Assembly (NCBI GenBank): GCA_036389835.1
Contig: DASVWC010000017.1
Coordinates: forward strand, 11,515-75,514
From: AC-37 sp036389835
Lineage (GTDB): Bacteria; Actinomycetota; Thermoleophilia; Solirubrobacterales; Thermoleophilaceae
DNA length: 64,000 nucleotides
Direction: 5' to 3'
Shown here: positions 1 through 7,480 of the stretch, piece after piece
How the letters are laid out: each line of letters begins with the position of its first letter
How positions within the stretch are numbered: the first letter of the stretch is position 1
The notes under the pieces: generated by a model
What the model was told of the DNA's origin: nothing
Databases searched by the model: none
Seen by the model: the letters and a program-made list of their open reading frames with translations, nothing else
Program-made: the position numbers and the translations under genes

Positions 1-260
1 ACGTCGCCGAAGCGGTCGAAGACGTCGCCGACGAACCCGGCGTGAGACTCGAAGTCGAGCGCGTCGAACGCGACCGCCTCGACGTCGGCGCCGAGCTCGC
101 GGAGGTCACCCGCCGCCGTCTCGGCGGCCGCGGGATCGCGAGCCGCGAGAATCACGCGCTTCGCGCGCTCGCGGACGAGCCGCCGGGCGGTCGCCAGCCC
201 GATCTCGGACGTCCCGCCCAGCACCAGCACCGACTGCACGGCGCCCGTCGCGTCCCTCAC
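1..260 (-). CDS. dprE2: Decaprenylphospho-beta-D-erythro-pentofuranosid-2-ulose 2-reductase (partial, C-terminus outside window)
   Basis: A short-chain dehydrogenase that reduces the keto intermediate made by DprE1 to polyprenyl-phospho-arabinose, using NAD(P)H. Only the first 86 codons or so are present. The N-terminal Rossmann motif LVLGGTSEIGLATARRLV and the downstream FDALDFESH both match the mycobacterial DprE2 pattern (recalled, not searched). The GTG start overlaps the dprE1 stop as a GTGA tetranucleotide, so the two are probably translationally coupled in the operon ubiA-dprE1-dprE2. The catalytic Tyr-x3-Lys lies beyond the window edge and cannot be checked. Confidence 0.9.
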   Translation of the reverse strand, partial: MRDATGAVQSVLVLGGTSEIGLATARRLVRERAKRVILAARDPAAAETAAGDLRELGADVEAVAFDALDFESHAGFVGDVFDRFGD

Positions 261-1618
261 GCGAGCGCCAGCCTGCGGGCGAGGTCGGAGCGCATCACGC
301 CGCCGGGGTCGACCCGCTCGCGCGCGGCGCGCCACTCGCCGAGCCGGCCGTACATGGCCTCGAGCACGTCGGGGCGCAGCCGCGAGTCCTTGGCGAGGTA
401 CACGCGCCCGCCGGCGCCGGCCACGATCTCGTCGAGGCCGTCGAGCAGCGGCGTCAGGCCCGGGAGGGCCGCCGGGATGTCGAGCGCGAGCGTCCAGCCC
501 TTCATCGGGAACGAGATCATGCCCGTTCGCTGCTCGCCGAAGCGCTTCAGCACCGCCAGGAACGACGGCGTGCCCGCCGCGCTGAGGCGCTCGATCGACT
601 CGCGCAGCGCGTCCTCGGCCCCGTACGGCACGACGAGCTGGTACTGGAGGAACCCGCTCGGCCCGTAGATCCGGTTCCACGAGCCGACGGCGTCGAGCGG
701 GTAGAAGAACTCGCGCACGCCCTCGACCCGGCCGGTCTCGTGCCTCGGCGCGGCGCGGTAGTAGGCCTCGTTGAAGGCGCGGATCGTCGAGCGCCGCAGG
801 AGCCCTGGCGGCGTCCACGCCGGAGCCGACAGGCGGACGCCGCCGAGCACCCCGTTCCCCGCGGAGCCGTTGCCGCCCTCGGCGTGGTCGCCGCGGATCA
901 GGACCGAGCGCCCGAGCGAGCCGCCGCGGGCGAGGCAGTCGATCCACGCGACCGAGTAGCGGTACTCGTCGTCGCGCTCGGACATGCGCGCCATCACGTC
1001 GTCGAGGTCCGACGCGCGCTCGCGGTCCACGACCATGTACGGCGAGCCGACCCTGAGCATCCGGATCGTCGCGGACGCGATCACCCCGGTCAGGCCCATG
1101 CCGCCGGCCGTCGCGTCGAACAGCTCGTCCCCGGGCTCCACCGTCACCCGCTCGCCCGCCGGCGTGACCAGCTCGAACGAGAGGACGTGGTCGCAGAACG
1201 AGCCGTCGGCGTGGTGGTTCTTGCCGTGCACGTCGGCGGCGATCGCGCCGCCGATCGTCACGTGCCAGGTCCCGGGCGTGACGTGCACGAACAGGCCGAG
1301 CGGCAGCAGCGCGCGCGTGAGCGCCTCGATGCTCACCCCCGCGTCGGCGGTCACGACCCCGCTCGCGAGGTCCACGTCGTGCACGCGCGCGAGGCCCTCC
1401 ATCAGCAGCACCCGGCCGCCCGCGTTCTGCGCGGCGTCGCCGTAGCTGCGCCCCAGCCCGCGGGCGAGCACGCCGCGCGGCCCCGGCTCCGCGAGCGCCG
1501 CGGCGATCGCCTCGCCGTCGGCGTCGATCACCTCCGCGCGGCTCGGAGCGGTCCTGCCCCAGCCCGTGAGGACCGCCTCGCGGGCGCGGCTCGGCGCGGC
1601 CTCAGAGGAAGTAGACAC
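257..1618 (-). CDS. dprE1: Decaprenylphospho-beta-D-ribofuranose 2-oxidase
   Basis: An FAD-dependent oxidase that converts polyprenyl-phospho-ribose to the 2-keto intermediate; with DprE2 it performs the epimerisation that yields the arabinofuranose donor for cell-wall glycans. 453 aa, close to the mycobacterial length. The FAD-binding half shows TGWGRTAPS (residues 18-26), RGLGRSYGD (53-61), the flavin-linked HGKNHH (131-136) and GGMGLTG (172-178). The C-terminal half has the substrate-site AKDSR with Lys410, equivalent to mycobacterial Lys418. The position of the benzothiazinone-reactive Cys387 is Ala378 here (GWTLALD, 374-380). The start is GTG, overlapping the ubiA end by 17 bp. Confidence 0.95.
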   Translation of the reverse strand: MSTSSEAAPSRAREAVLTGWGRTAPSRAEVIDADGEAIAAALAEPGPRGVLARGLGRSYGDAAQNAGGRVLLMEGLARVHDVDLASGVVTADAGVSIEALTRALLPLGLFVHVTPGTWHVTIGGAIAADVHGKNHHADGSFCDHVLSFELVTPAGERVTVEPGDELFDATAGGMGLTGVIASATIRMLRVGSPYMVVDRERASDLDDVMARMSERDDEYRYSVAWIDCLARGGSLGRSVLIRGDHAEGGNGSAGNGVLGGVRLSAPAWTPPGLLRRSTIRAFNEAYYRAAPRHETGRVEGVREFFYPLDAVGSWNRIYGPSGFLQYQLVVPYGAEDALRESIERLSAAGTPSFLAVLKRFGEQRTGMISFPMKGWTLALDIPAALPGLTPLLDGLDEIVAGAGGRVYLAKDSRLRPDVLEAMYGRLGEWRAARERVDPGGVMRSDLARRLALA

Positions 1619-2552
1619 CGGCCCCGAACAGGACGATCCAGACCCCCGCGAGAGCGGCGAGGATCCGGTCGCCGAGCACCACGTCCTCGGGCGCCTCGCC
1701 GTGGCCGGCCTCGAGCAGCATCGCGTAGCGCAGCATGAAGGTCACGAACGGGACTATCGACAGCTCGTAGAACGGGACGTCGCCCTCCTTCGGCGCCATC
1801 TCGAACGCCCACAGGCAGTAGGCGGCGATCGTGACGCCGGACGCCATCGTCCAGACGTACTTGAGGTAGTCGCGCGAGTAGGCCGCGAGCGTCGCGCGCA
1901 CCTCGCCGCGCGCCTCGTCGAGGTCGATGTGCTCGCCGTGGCGCTTGCCGGCGACGATGAACAGCGAGCCGAACGAGGCGACGATGATGAACCAGCGCGA
2001 GAGCGGGACGTCCGCCGCGGCGCCGCCTGCCACGGCGCGCAGGATGAAGCCGGACGCGATCGCGACGATGTCCACGACCTCGACGTGCTTCAGCCAGAGC
2101 GTGTAGCTGGTCGTGAGGACCATGTAGGAGGCCACCACGATCAGCAGCTCGACGCGCACGACCAGCGCCAGGCCGAGGCCGGCCACGATCAGCACCCCGG
2201 CCAGCGCCAGCGCCAAACCGACCGGCACGATGCCCGCCGCGATCGGGCGGTTGCGCTTGCGCGGGTGGAGGCGGTCGGCCTCCACGTCGCGCGAGTCGTT
2301 CAGCAGGTAGGTGCCGCTCGAGACCAGGCAGAACGCGACGAAGGCGAGCGCGACGTCGAGCAGCACGTCGGACTCGGTGAGCACGCCCGCGGCCCCCGGG
2401 GCGGCGGCCACCAGCACGTTCTTGAGCCACTGCTTGGGCCGCAGCGCGCGCACGATGCCGCCGGCGAGCCCCTGCCTGGGGGCCGTGCCTGGAGCGAGCG
2501 TCGCCGTGTCGGCCGCGGCCGGCGCGGTCGCCGTGTCGAGTCCCTCCGCCAC
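1602..2552 (-). CDS. ubiA: Decaprenyl-phosphate phosphoribosyltransferase (UbiA family)
   Basis: An integral-membrane prenyltransferase that moves phosphoribose from PRPP onto polyprenyl phosphate, the committed step towards polyprenyl-phospho-arabinose. 316 aa, about nine membrane segments. The Mg-binding motif NDSRDVEAD (85-93) is followed by HPRKRNRPIAAG, and a second conserved loop VAGKRHGE lies near 200-207; RPKQWLKN (38-45) precedes the first helix, as in Rv3806c-type enzymes. It is first in the ubiA-dprE1-dprE2 operon. The GTG start lies 7 nt behind a TAGACT -10 hexamer that includes the stop codon of the upstream asparagine synthetase gene, so the gene probably has its own leaderless transcript. 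Confidence 0.92.
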   Translation of the reverse strand: MAEGLDTATAPAAADTATLAPGTAPRQGLAGGIVRALRPKQWLKNVLVAAAPGAAGVLTESDVLLDVALAFVAFCLVSSGTYLLNDSRDVEADRLHPRKRNRPIAAGIVPVGLALALAGVLIVAGLGLALVVRVELLIVVASYMVLTTSYTLWLKHVEVVDIVAIASGFILRAVAGGAAADVPLSRWFIIVASFGSLFIVAGKRHGEHIDLDEARGEVRATLAAYSRDYLKYVWTMASGVTIAAYCLWAFEMAPKEGDVPFYELSIVPFVTFMLRYAMLLEAGHGEAPEDVVLGDRILAALAGVWIVLFGAGVYFL

Positions 2553-2559
2553 GAGGGCC

Positions 2560-2565
2560 AGTCTA
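2560..2565 (-). promoter_or_regulatory. Leaderless -10 element of ubiA (TAGACT)
   Basis: TAGACT ends 7 nt before the GTG start of ubiA, so transcription would begin at or within a few bases of the start codon. Its first three bases are the TAG stop codon of the upstream asparagine synthetase gene. Confidence 0.55.
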
Positions 2566-4350
2566 CGTGCGCCCGTCCGCCCAGAGCACCGCTTGCACGG
2601 CTCCTACCGGCTCGCCGCGGGCGACCGCGCGCAGCCAGATCTCCGCGGTGAGCGGGCCGAGCGCGCAGCACATGGCCGGCACCCGCGCGTCCCAGTCCGC
2701 GCGGGCGACGCCGAGCGCCTCGCGCAGCAGCCCGTCGCGCAGGAAGTCCTCGCGCACGGCGCCGCCGAGGTAGCGCGCCACGTCGAAGCCGAAGCCGACC
2801 TTCTCGCGCGCGACCACGCCCGCCGGCAGCAGGCGCCGGCCCAGCTCGCGCAGCGGCGCCTTGCGCTCCGGCTCGACCCGCCGCTCGAGCGGCATGTTGA
2901 GCGCGAGCGCCACCACGTCCGGGTCGAGGAACGGGACCCGCGTCTCGACCGAGTGGCGCATCGTGGCCTTGTCCTGGCGGTTGAGCAGGTGCGGCAGGTA
3001 GGTCGACAGGTCGGCGGCCAGACCGGCCTCCAGGCGCCCGCGCGGGCCGGGATGGTGGGCGTACGCGCGCAGCGCTCGCTCGAAGCGCTCGCGCTCGAAC
3101 GCGCTGACCTCCGCGGACGGGCCCGGCAGCGGGTCGGGGATCGCGCGCCCGGCCAGCACGCCGCGGCGCTGGAGCGCGCGCAGCGCGGCCCGCGCGGCGG
3201 CCTCGGGGCGGCGGCGCGCGGCGAAGTCCGCGAACGCGTGGTGGTGGAGCCACGAGTAGCCGCCGAACAGCTCGTCCGCGCCCTCGCCGCTCAGCAGCAC
3301 CTTGACCCCGCGCTCCCGCGCGAGCCGCGCTATGGCCGCCATCGGCACCGAGCTCTCGTGGGTGAGCGGGTACTCGACGTGGCGGACCACGTCCACGAGC
3401 TCCGCGCGCCATTCGGCAGCGGTCATCGTCACCGTGTGCAGCTCCACCCCCAGGTGCTCGGCCACCGCGGCCGCCCAGCGCCCCTCGTCCCACTCCGGCT
3501 GGTCGGCGATCCGCGCGTTGAAGGCGTGGACCGTGCCGGCCTCCGCCGCCAGCGCGGTGATCAGCCCGGAGTCGAGCCCCCCGGAGCACATCGTGCCGAG
3601 CGGGACGTCGGCCATCAGCCGCCTGCGCACCGACGCGCGCAGCGCGGCCTCGAGGTCGCCGGGCTCCTCGCCGACCGCGTCCAGCGGGTCGTACCAGCCG
3701 CGCTCGCGCGTGGCGAGCGTCTCGAGGTCCACCTCCACGAGCGTGCCCGGCATCACGCGCTCGATCGCGGCGAGCGGCGTCCGCGGCCCGTTGGCCCAGC
3801 CGCGCTCGACCGCGTGGGCGAGCACGTCGCGGCGCACCTCGCCGGGCACTCCGGCCGCCAGCAGCGCGCGCATCTCGCTGGCGAACCAGAGGGCGCCGCC
3901 GTGGCGGGCGAGGTAGAGCGGCTTGACCCCGAAGCGGTCGCGCACGAGCAGCAGCCGGCCGCGCTCGCGGTCGAGCGCGGCGTAGGCGAACAGGCCGTTG
4001 CAGCGCGGCACGGCGTCCGCGCCCCAGCGCGCGAGCGCCTCGACCAGCGTCTCGGTGTCGCTTCCCCCGCGCCACGCGACGCCCGGCAGCTCCTCGCGCA
4101 GCTCGAGGTGGTTGAAGACCTCGCCGTTGTAGGTGAGCAGCCAGCGGCCGCCGGCGTCGGCCATCGGCGCGTGGCCGGCGGAGGTCGGGTCGACGATCGC
4201 GAGGCGGCGGTGGACGAGCCCGGCGGCGCCCTCGACCGCGATCCCCTCGTCGTCGGGCCCGCGGTGCTCGAGCGCGCGCGCCATGCGCTCGAGCGCGGCG
4301 CGGTCGGGCGCGTGCCCGGGCGCGGCGACGCACCCGGCTATGCCGCACAC
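2563..4350 (-). CDS. asnB: Asparagine synthetase (glutamine-hydrolysing), glycan-cluster type
   Basis: 595 aa with both domains of a class B asparagine synthetase. The N-terminal glutaminase starts with the nucleophile Cys2 (MCGIAG), with RGPDDEG at 30-36 and YNGEVFNHLELR from 74. The C-terminal synthetase has the ATP pyrophosphatase loop SGGLDSG (256-262) and LLSGEGADELFGGY. Members of this family occur often in capsule and exopolysaccharide clusters, where they may amidate sugars or aglycones; free asparagine synthesis is equally possible. This is a complete, Cys-bearing enzyme, unlike the lasso cyclase at 44416-46194, which shares the fold but lacks the nucleophile. It starts 6 bp after msrB. 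Confidence 0.9.
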   Translation of the reverse strand: MCGIAGCVAAPGHAPDRAALERMARALEHRGPDDEGIAVEGAAGLVHRRLAIVDPTSAGHAPMADAGGRWLLTYNGEVFNHLELREELPGVAWRGGSDTETLVEALARWGADAVPRCNGLFAYAALDRERGRLLLVRDRFGVKPLYLARHGGALWFASEMRALLAAGVPGEVRRDVLAHAVERGWANGPRTPLAAIERVMPGTLVEVDLETLATRERGWYDPLDAVGEEPGDLEAALRASVRRRLMADVPLGTMCSGGLDSGLITALAAEAGTVHAFNARIADQPEWDEGRWAAAVAEHLGVELHTVTMTAAEWRAELVDVVRHVEYPLTHESSVPMAAIARLARERGVKVLLSGEGADELFGGYSWLHHHAFADFAARRRPEAAARAALRALQRRGVLAGRAIPDPLPGPSAEVSAFERERFERALRAYAHHPGPRGRLEAGLAADLSTYLPHLLNRQDKATMRHSVETRVPFLDPDVVALALNMPLERRVEPERKAPLRELGRRLLPAGVVAREKVGFGFDVARYLGGAVREDFLRDGLLREALGVARADWDARVPAMCCALGPLTAEIWLRAVARGEPVGAVQAVLWADGRT

Positions 4351-4356
4351 GGGTGG

Positions 4357-4758
4357 CTAGCTCGGCTCGGCGTCCAGGTCGAGCGCGGCGGAGTTGATGC
4401 AGTAGCGCTGGCCGGTCGGGTTCGGTCCGTCGTCGAAGACGTGCCCGAGGTGGCCGCCGCAGTTCGCGCAGACGACCTCGGTGCGGACCATGCCGTGGCT
4501 GCGGTCCTCGCGCACCTCGACGCCGCCCTCGTCCATCGGCTCGTAGAAGCTCGGCCAGCCGGTGCCGGAGTCGAACTTCGTGTCCGAGCTGAACAGCGGC
4601 GAGCCGCACGCGGCGCAGTTGTAGGTGCCGCTCTCCTTGGTGTAGACGTACTCGCCGGTGAACGGGGGCTCCGTCCCCTGGCGCCTGAGGATCTCGTACT
4701 GCTCCGGCGTGAGCTGCTCACGCCACTCCTGCTCGCTCTTGTCGACCTTGGGGCTCAT
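4357..4758 (-). CDS. msrB: Peptide-methionine (R)-S-oxide reductase
   Basis: 133 aa, the normal size for MsrB, which reduces methionine-R-sulfoxide in proteins using thioredoxin. The zinc site is formed by Cys48-x2-Cys51 and Cys97-x2-Cys100. GTGWPSF (65-71) and the catalytic RYCINS (Cys120) are intact. The ATG at 4758 was chosen because MSPKVDKSEQEWR is the usual N-terminus; the frame remains open far upstream only as an antisense-like shadow of the sugar transferase gene. It sits between the sugar transferase (11 bp upstream) and asnB (6 bp downstream), an unexpected place for a repair enzyme. No signal peptide, so cytoplasmic. Confidence 0.95.
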   Translation of the reverse strand: MSPKVDKSEQEWREQLTPEQYEILRRQGTEPPFTGEYVYTKESGTYNCAACGSPLFSSDTKFDSGTGWPSFYEPMDEGGVEVREDRSHGMVRTEVVCANCGGHLGHVFDDGPNPTGQRYCINSAALDLDAEPS

Positions 4759-4769
4759 GCCCCTCAGTC

Positions 4770-6470
4770 TCACATACCGCGTCGGCGCAGCACGTGCGGC
4801 ACCGTCCGCAGCAGGATCTTCAGGTCGAGCCAGAGCGACCAGTTGGCGCGGTAGAGGTAGTCGATCGTGACCATGTCGGTCATCGGCACCCGCGAGGAGC
4901 CGAGCACCTGCCACGCGCCGGTCATGCCAGGCGTGACCTCGAGCCGGCGGCGCGACCAGCCCTCGATCCGCGCGTCCTCCTCGTCGATCAGCGGGCGCGG
5001 CCCCACGAGGCTCATCTCGCCGCGCAGCACGTTCAGGAGCTGCGGCAGCTCGTCGAGCGACGTGCGGCGCAGCAGCCGCCCTACCGGCGTCACGCGCGGG
5101 TCGTCGGCGATCTTGAAGAAGCCGTCGGCCTCGTTGCGGTGCAGCAGCTCGGCCTTCTGGCGGTCGGCCCCGTCGTACATCGTGCGGAACTTGAACATGT
5201 CGAACGCCGCGCCGGCGCGCCCGACCCGCTTCTGACGGAACAGCACCGGCCCCGGCGAGGTCAGCTTGATCGCCAGCGCCGCCGCGGCGAACAGGGGGGC
5301 GAGCAGCACCAGCCCGGCGCTGGCGGCGCCCAGGTCGAGCGCTCGCTTGAGGAACGCGGAGGACTTCGTGAGGTCGTAGCGGCGGATGCCGAGCAGCGTG
5401 AGGCCGCCGAGGTCGTCGAACTCCACCGAAGAGCCGACCACCTCGAAGAGGCGCGGGACGACGCTGACCTTGACGCCCAGTCCCTTGACGGTGCGGATCG
5501 TGTCCAGCATCTCGCTCGAGCTCTCGCCGTGGGGGCAGATCACGACGCGGTCGATCCGGTCGCGGCGCAGGACGAAGTCGAGCTCCGCGAGGATCCCCCT
5601 GACGTCCTCGCCGCGCTGGGCCTGCGGCTCGTGCTCGACCGGCACGCGGCCGACGATCTCCGCCTTCACCGGCGAGACGTTGGCGAGCTTCTCCTGGATC
5701 CGGCGGCACTCCTGCGAGCTGCCCAGCACGAGGATCCGCTCAGCGGTCGCGGCGCGCAGCGCGACGCGGCGGGCGACCGAGCGCGTGGCGCCCATCAGCA
5801 GGACGAGCGAGGCGACGGTGAAGAGCACCTCGGGCTTTCCGAAGGCGGTGGTCGCGAGGTGGTCGTCCACGAACCAGGCGACGATCGCGAACGTGAGCGC
5901 GACGTGGAAGAGCTTGGGGATCTCGTCGAGCGTCGTCTTGTGGAGGACGTGCTCGTCGCGGTCGTAGAGCCCGACGACCTTGCTGATCAGGACGATCAGC
6001 GGCAGGATCAGGAAGAGCGCGTAGCGGGGCGTGGCGTCGTTGAGGACGATGGCCGCGCTGAGGACGACCGCGGCGGACGCCATGTCCGCCACGCCGAGCG
6101 CGCGACGGTGGAGGGCATCGCGGTCGACCGTCGCGGCGGCGCGCTCGCCCTCGCGGATCGGCCTGGCGGTGGTGCGGGCATCGGCGAGCTCGGAGAGCTC
6201 GCGCGCGGCGCGGCGCACGGCGGGGAGCTGGAGCGCGTCGAGCGTCGCGACGGCGCCGCCGGAGTGACCGTTGCCGTTGCCGTTCGCGTTGCCGTTGCCG
6301 TTCGCGTGGCCGTTGCCGTTCGCGTGGCCGTTGCCGTTGCCGTTCGCGTGGCCGTTGCCCCTGACGAACCGCCGGCCGTTGCCGCTCGGCCGCGCGTCAT
6401 GCGCAGGCGGCGGCGAACTCGGTGCTCCGGCCTCAACAGCCGGTGCGTCGACAACTCCCCCCTCACTCAT
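4770..6470 (-). CDS. Polyprenyl-phosphate hexose-1-phosphate transferase (exopolysaccharide initiating enzyme)
   Basis: 566 aa. It probably transfers a sugar-1-phosphate from a nucleotide sugar to polyprenyl phosphate, starting a repeat unit for the glycan island. Residues 39-72 are a low-complexity Asn-Gly-His-Ala tract. Four or five membrane helices follow (about 125-240), then a CoA-binding-like Rossmann domain, then the C-terminal bacterial sugar transferase domain with KRALDLGAA, KFRTMYDGAD, RTSLDELPQLLNVLRGEMS and VGPRPL. This order is that of the WbaP/CpsE two-domain group; the sugar cannot be read from sequence. The ATG at 6470 is preceded by a 290-base leader that looks structured. 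It heads the operon with msrB and asnB. Confidence 0.9.
   Translation of the reverse strand: MSEGGVVDAPAVEAGAPSSPPPAHDARPSGNGRRFVRGNGHANGNGNGHANGNGHANGNGNANGNGNGHSGGAVATLDALQLPAVRRAARELSELADARTTARPIREGERAAATVDRDALHRRALGVADMASAAVVLSAAIVLNDATPRYALFLILPLIVLISKVVGLYDRDEHVLHKTTLDEIPKLFHVALTFAIVAWFVDDHLATTAFGKPEVLFTVASLVLLMGATRSVARRVALRAATAERILVLGSSQECRRIQEKLANVSPVKAEIVGRVPVEHEPQAQRGEDVRGILAELDFVLRRDRIDRVVICPHGESSSEMLDTIRTVKGLGVKVSVVPRLFEVVGSSVEFDDLGGLTLLGIRRYDLTKSSAFLKRALDLGAASAGLVLLAPLFAAAALAIKLTSPGPVLFRQKRVGRAGAAFDMFKFRTMYDGADRQKAELLHRNEADGFFKIADDPRVTPVGRLLRRTSLDELPQLLNVLRGEMSLVGPRPLIDEEDARIEGWSRRRLEVTPGMTGAWQVLGSSRVPMTDMVTIDYLYRANWSLWLDLKILLRTVPHVLRRRGM
6255..6356 (-). repeat. In-frame repeat coding for Asn-Gly-His-Ala tract
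   Basis: Short units of AACGGC, CACGCG and GCGAAC on the minus strand repeat irregularly inside the 5' end of the sugar transferase gene and encode about 34 residues of only Asn, Gly, His, Ala and one Ser. Slippage between units would change the length in frame. Confidence 0.75.
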
Positions 6471-6760
6471 GCCTCACAGCCCCCCCGGTCGCGTAGCCCG
6501 GATCAGATTCGGAGCGAGTACCGCACCAACGGTCGCTCCTCGCCGCCTCCTGCGGATACACCCCTCATCCCCTGAAAGGTGGGCGGAAAAACCGTTTGTT
6601 CGGCGATCACCCTGCCGCCGCCAGCTTAGCGTCGAAATTCGTCCGTGGCGCCACTCGCTCCCGGCGTGGGCGGGCCCGTCACCGCGCTGACACGCTCGCG
6701 GCCGAGGCGGGAGCCGCGCGGGTCGCACGGTCGCCGCCTCAACGCATATCGTTGCGGCCC
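6471..6760 (-). promoter_or_regulatory. Long intergenic leader, structured, ahead of the sugar transferase gene
   Basis: These 290 bases lie between divergent genes. Read on the minus strand they form the leader of the sugar transferase gene. A hairpin at 6511-6539 has a 7-bp stem (GGAGCGA with TCGCTCC) and an inner 3-bp CCG/CGG stem. Closer to the gene, CCGG at 6498-6501 can pair with CCGG at 6485-6488. The RNA contains GGGGUGUAUC and GAAUCUGAUCCGG, which faintly recall parts of c-di-AMP and TPP riboswitches, but the other obligatory segments of both are missing. It may be a regulatory RNA of another kind; no coding signal was seen. Confidence 0.35.
6747..6752 (+). promoter_or_regulatory. 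Leaderless -10 element (TATCGT)
   Basis: TATCGT ends 8 nt before the GTG start of the methyltransferase gene at 6761; no ribosome binding site is visible between them. Confidence 0.5.
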
Positions 6761-7480
6761 GTGGATCTCAAGGAGCGAGTCGACGCGCGCGGCTGGTACC
6801 ACACCATCGAGCTCGCGCCGGGCGTCACCACCAAGGGCTGGTTCGACCTGCGCCCGTTCATGCACGCCTACGGGCTGCCGGAGCGCCTCGACGGGAAGCG
6901 CGCGCTCGACGTGGGCACCTGGGACGGCTTCTGGGCGTTCGAGATGGAGCGCCGCGGAGCCGAGGTGGTGGCCCTCGACCTCGACGACGAGCGCGACCTC
7001 GACTACCCGCCGCGCCGCCGCCCCAGGGAATTCCCCGACGAGCCGCGCGGGCAGGGCTTCCACATCGCCAGGGAGGCGCTCGACTCGAAGGTCGAGCGGG
7101 TGAACCTCAGCGTCTACGACGCGACGCCCGAGGAGCTCGGCAGCTTCGACCTCGTCTTCTGCGGCAGCGTGCTGATCCACCTGCGCGACCAGCTGCTCGC
7201 GCTCGAGCGGATCGCCGGCCTCTGCACGGGCACGTTCATCTCGGCCGAGGAGTACGACCGCGCCTCCAACCTCATCCCGTTCCCGGTCTCCCGCTACCGG
7301 GCCGACCGCGACAAGGCGGTCGTGTTCTGGCTGCCATCGATCCGCACCTGGCGGCGCATGCTGTGGACGGCGGGGTTCGACCGGATCGAGAACCGCGGCA
7401 AGTTCAAGCTGAAGTCCACCGAGGGCTTCGACGTGCCGCACGTCGTGCACCACGCGCACAAGGACGGTGGCGGCGGCTAG
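6761..7480 (+). CDS. SAM-dependent methyltransferase (class I)
   Basis: 239 aa, cytoplasmic. The SAM-binding motif I is ALDVGTWDGFWAFEMERRG, followed by an acidic end of strand 2 (VVALDLDD) and motif SVLIHLRDQLLALERI. This is the pattern of the CmoB/DUF1698-like group, and such enzymes are common in glycan clusters, where they may methylate a sugar hydroxyl. The GTG at 6761 was chosen because the conserved part begins directly behind it and a -10-like hexamer lies 8 nt upstream; the frame stays open further upstream without conserved content. It is the first gene of a four-gene operon with three glycosyltransferases. Substrate unknown. Confidence 0.8.
   Translation: MDLKERVDARGWYHTIELAPGVTTKGWFDLRPFMHAYGLPERLDGKRALDVGTWDGFWAFEMERRGAEVVALDLDDERDLDYPPRRRPREFPDEPRGQGFHIAREALDSKVERVNLSVYDATPEELGSFDLVFCGSVLIHLRDQLLALERIAGLCTGTFISAEEYDRASNLIPFPVSRYRADRDKAVVFWLPSIRTWRRMLWTAGFDRIENRGKFKLKSTEGFDVPHVVHHAHKDGGGG

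Noticed and set aside
6471..6600. TPP or c-di-AMP riboswitch upstream of the sugar transferase gene
   Set aside because: Only short strings resemble these classes; the TPP CUGAGA segment and the c-di-AMP GCUAACC segment are missing. Kept only as an unclassified structured leader.
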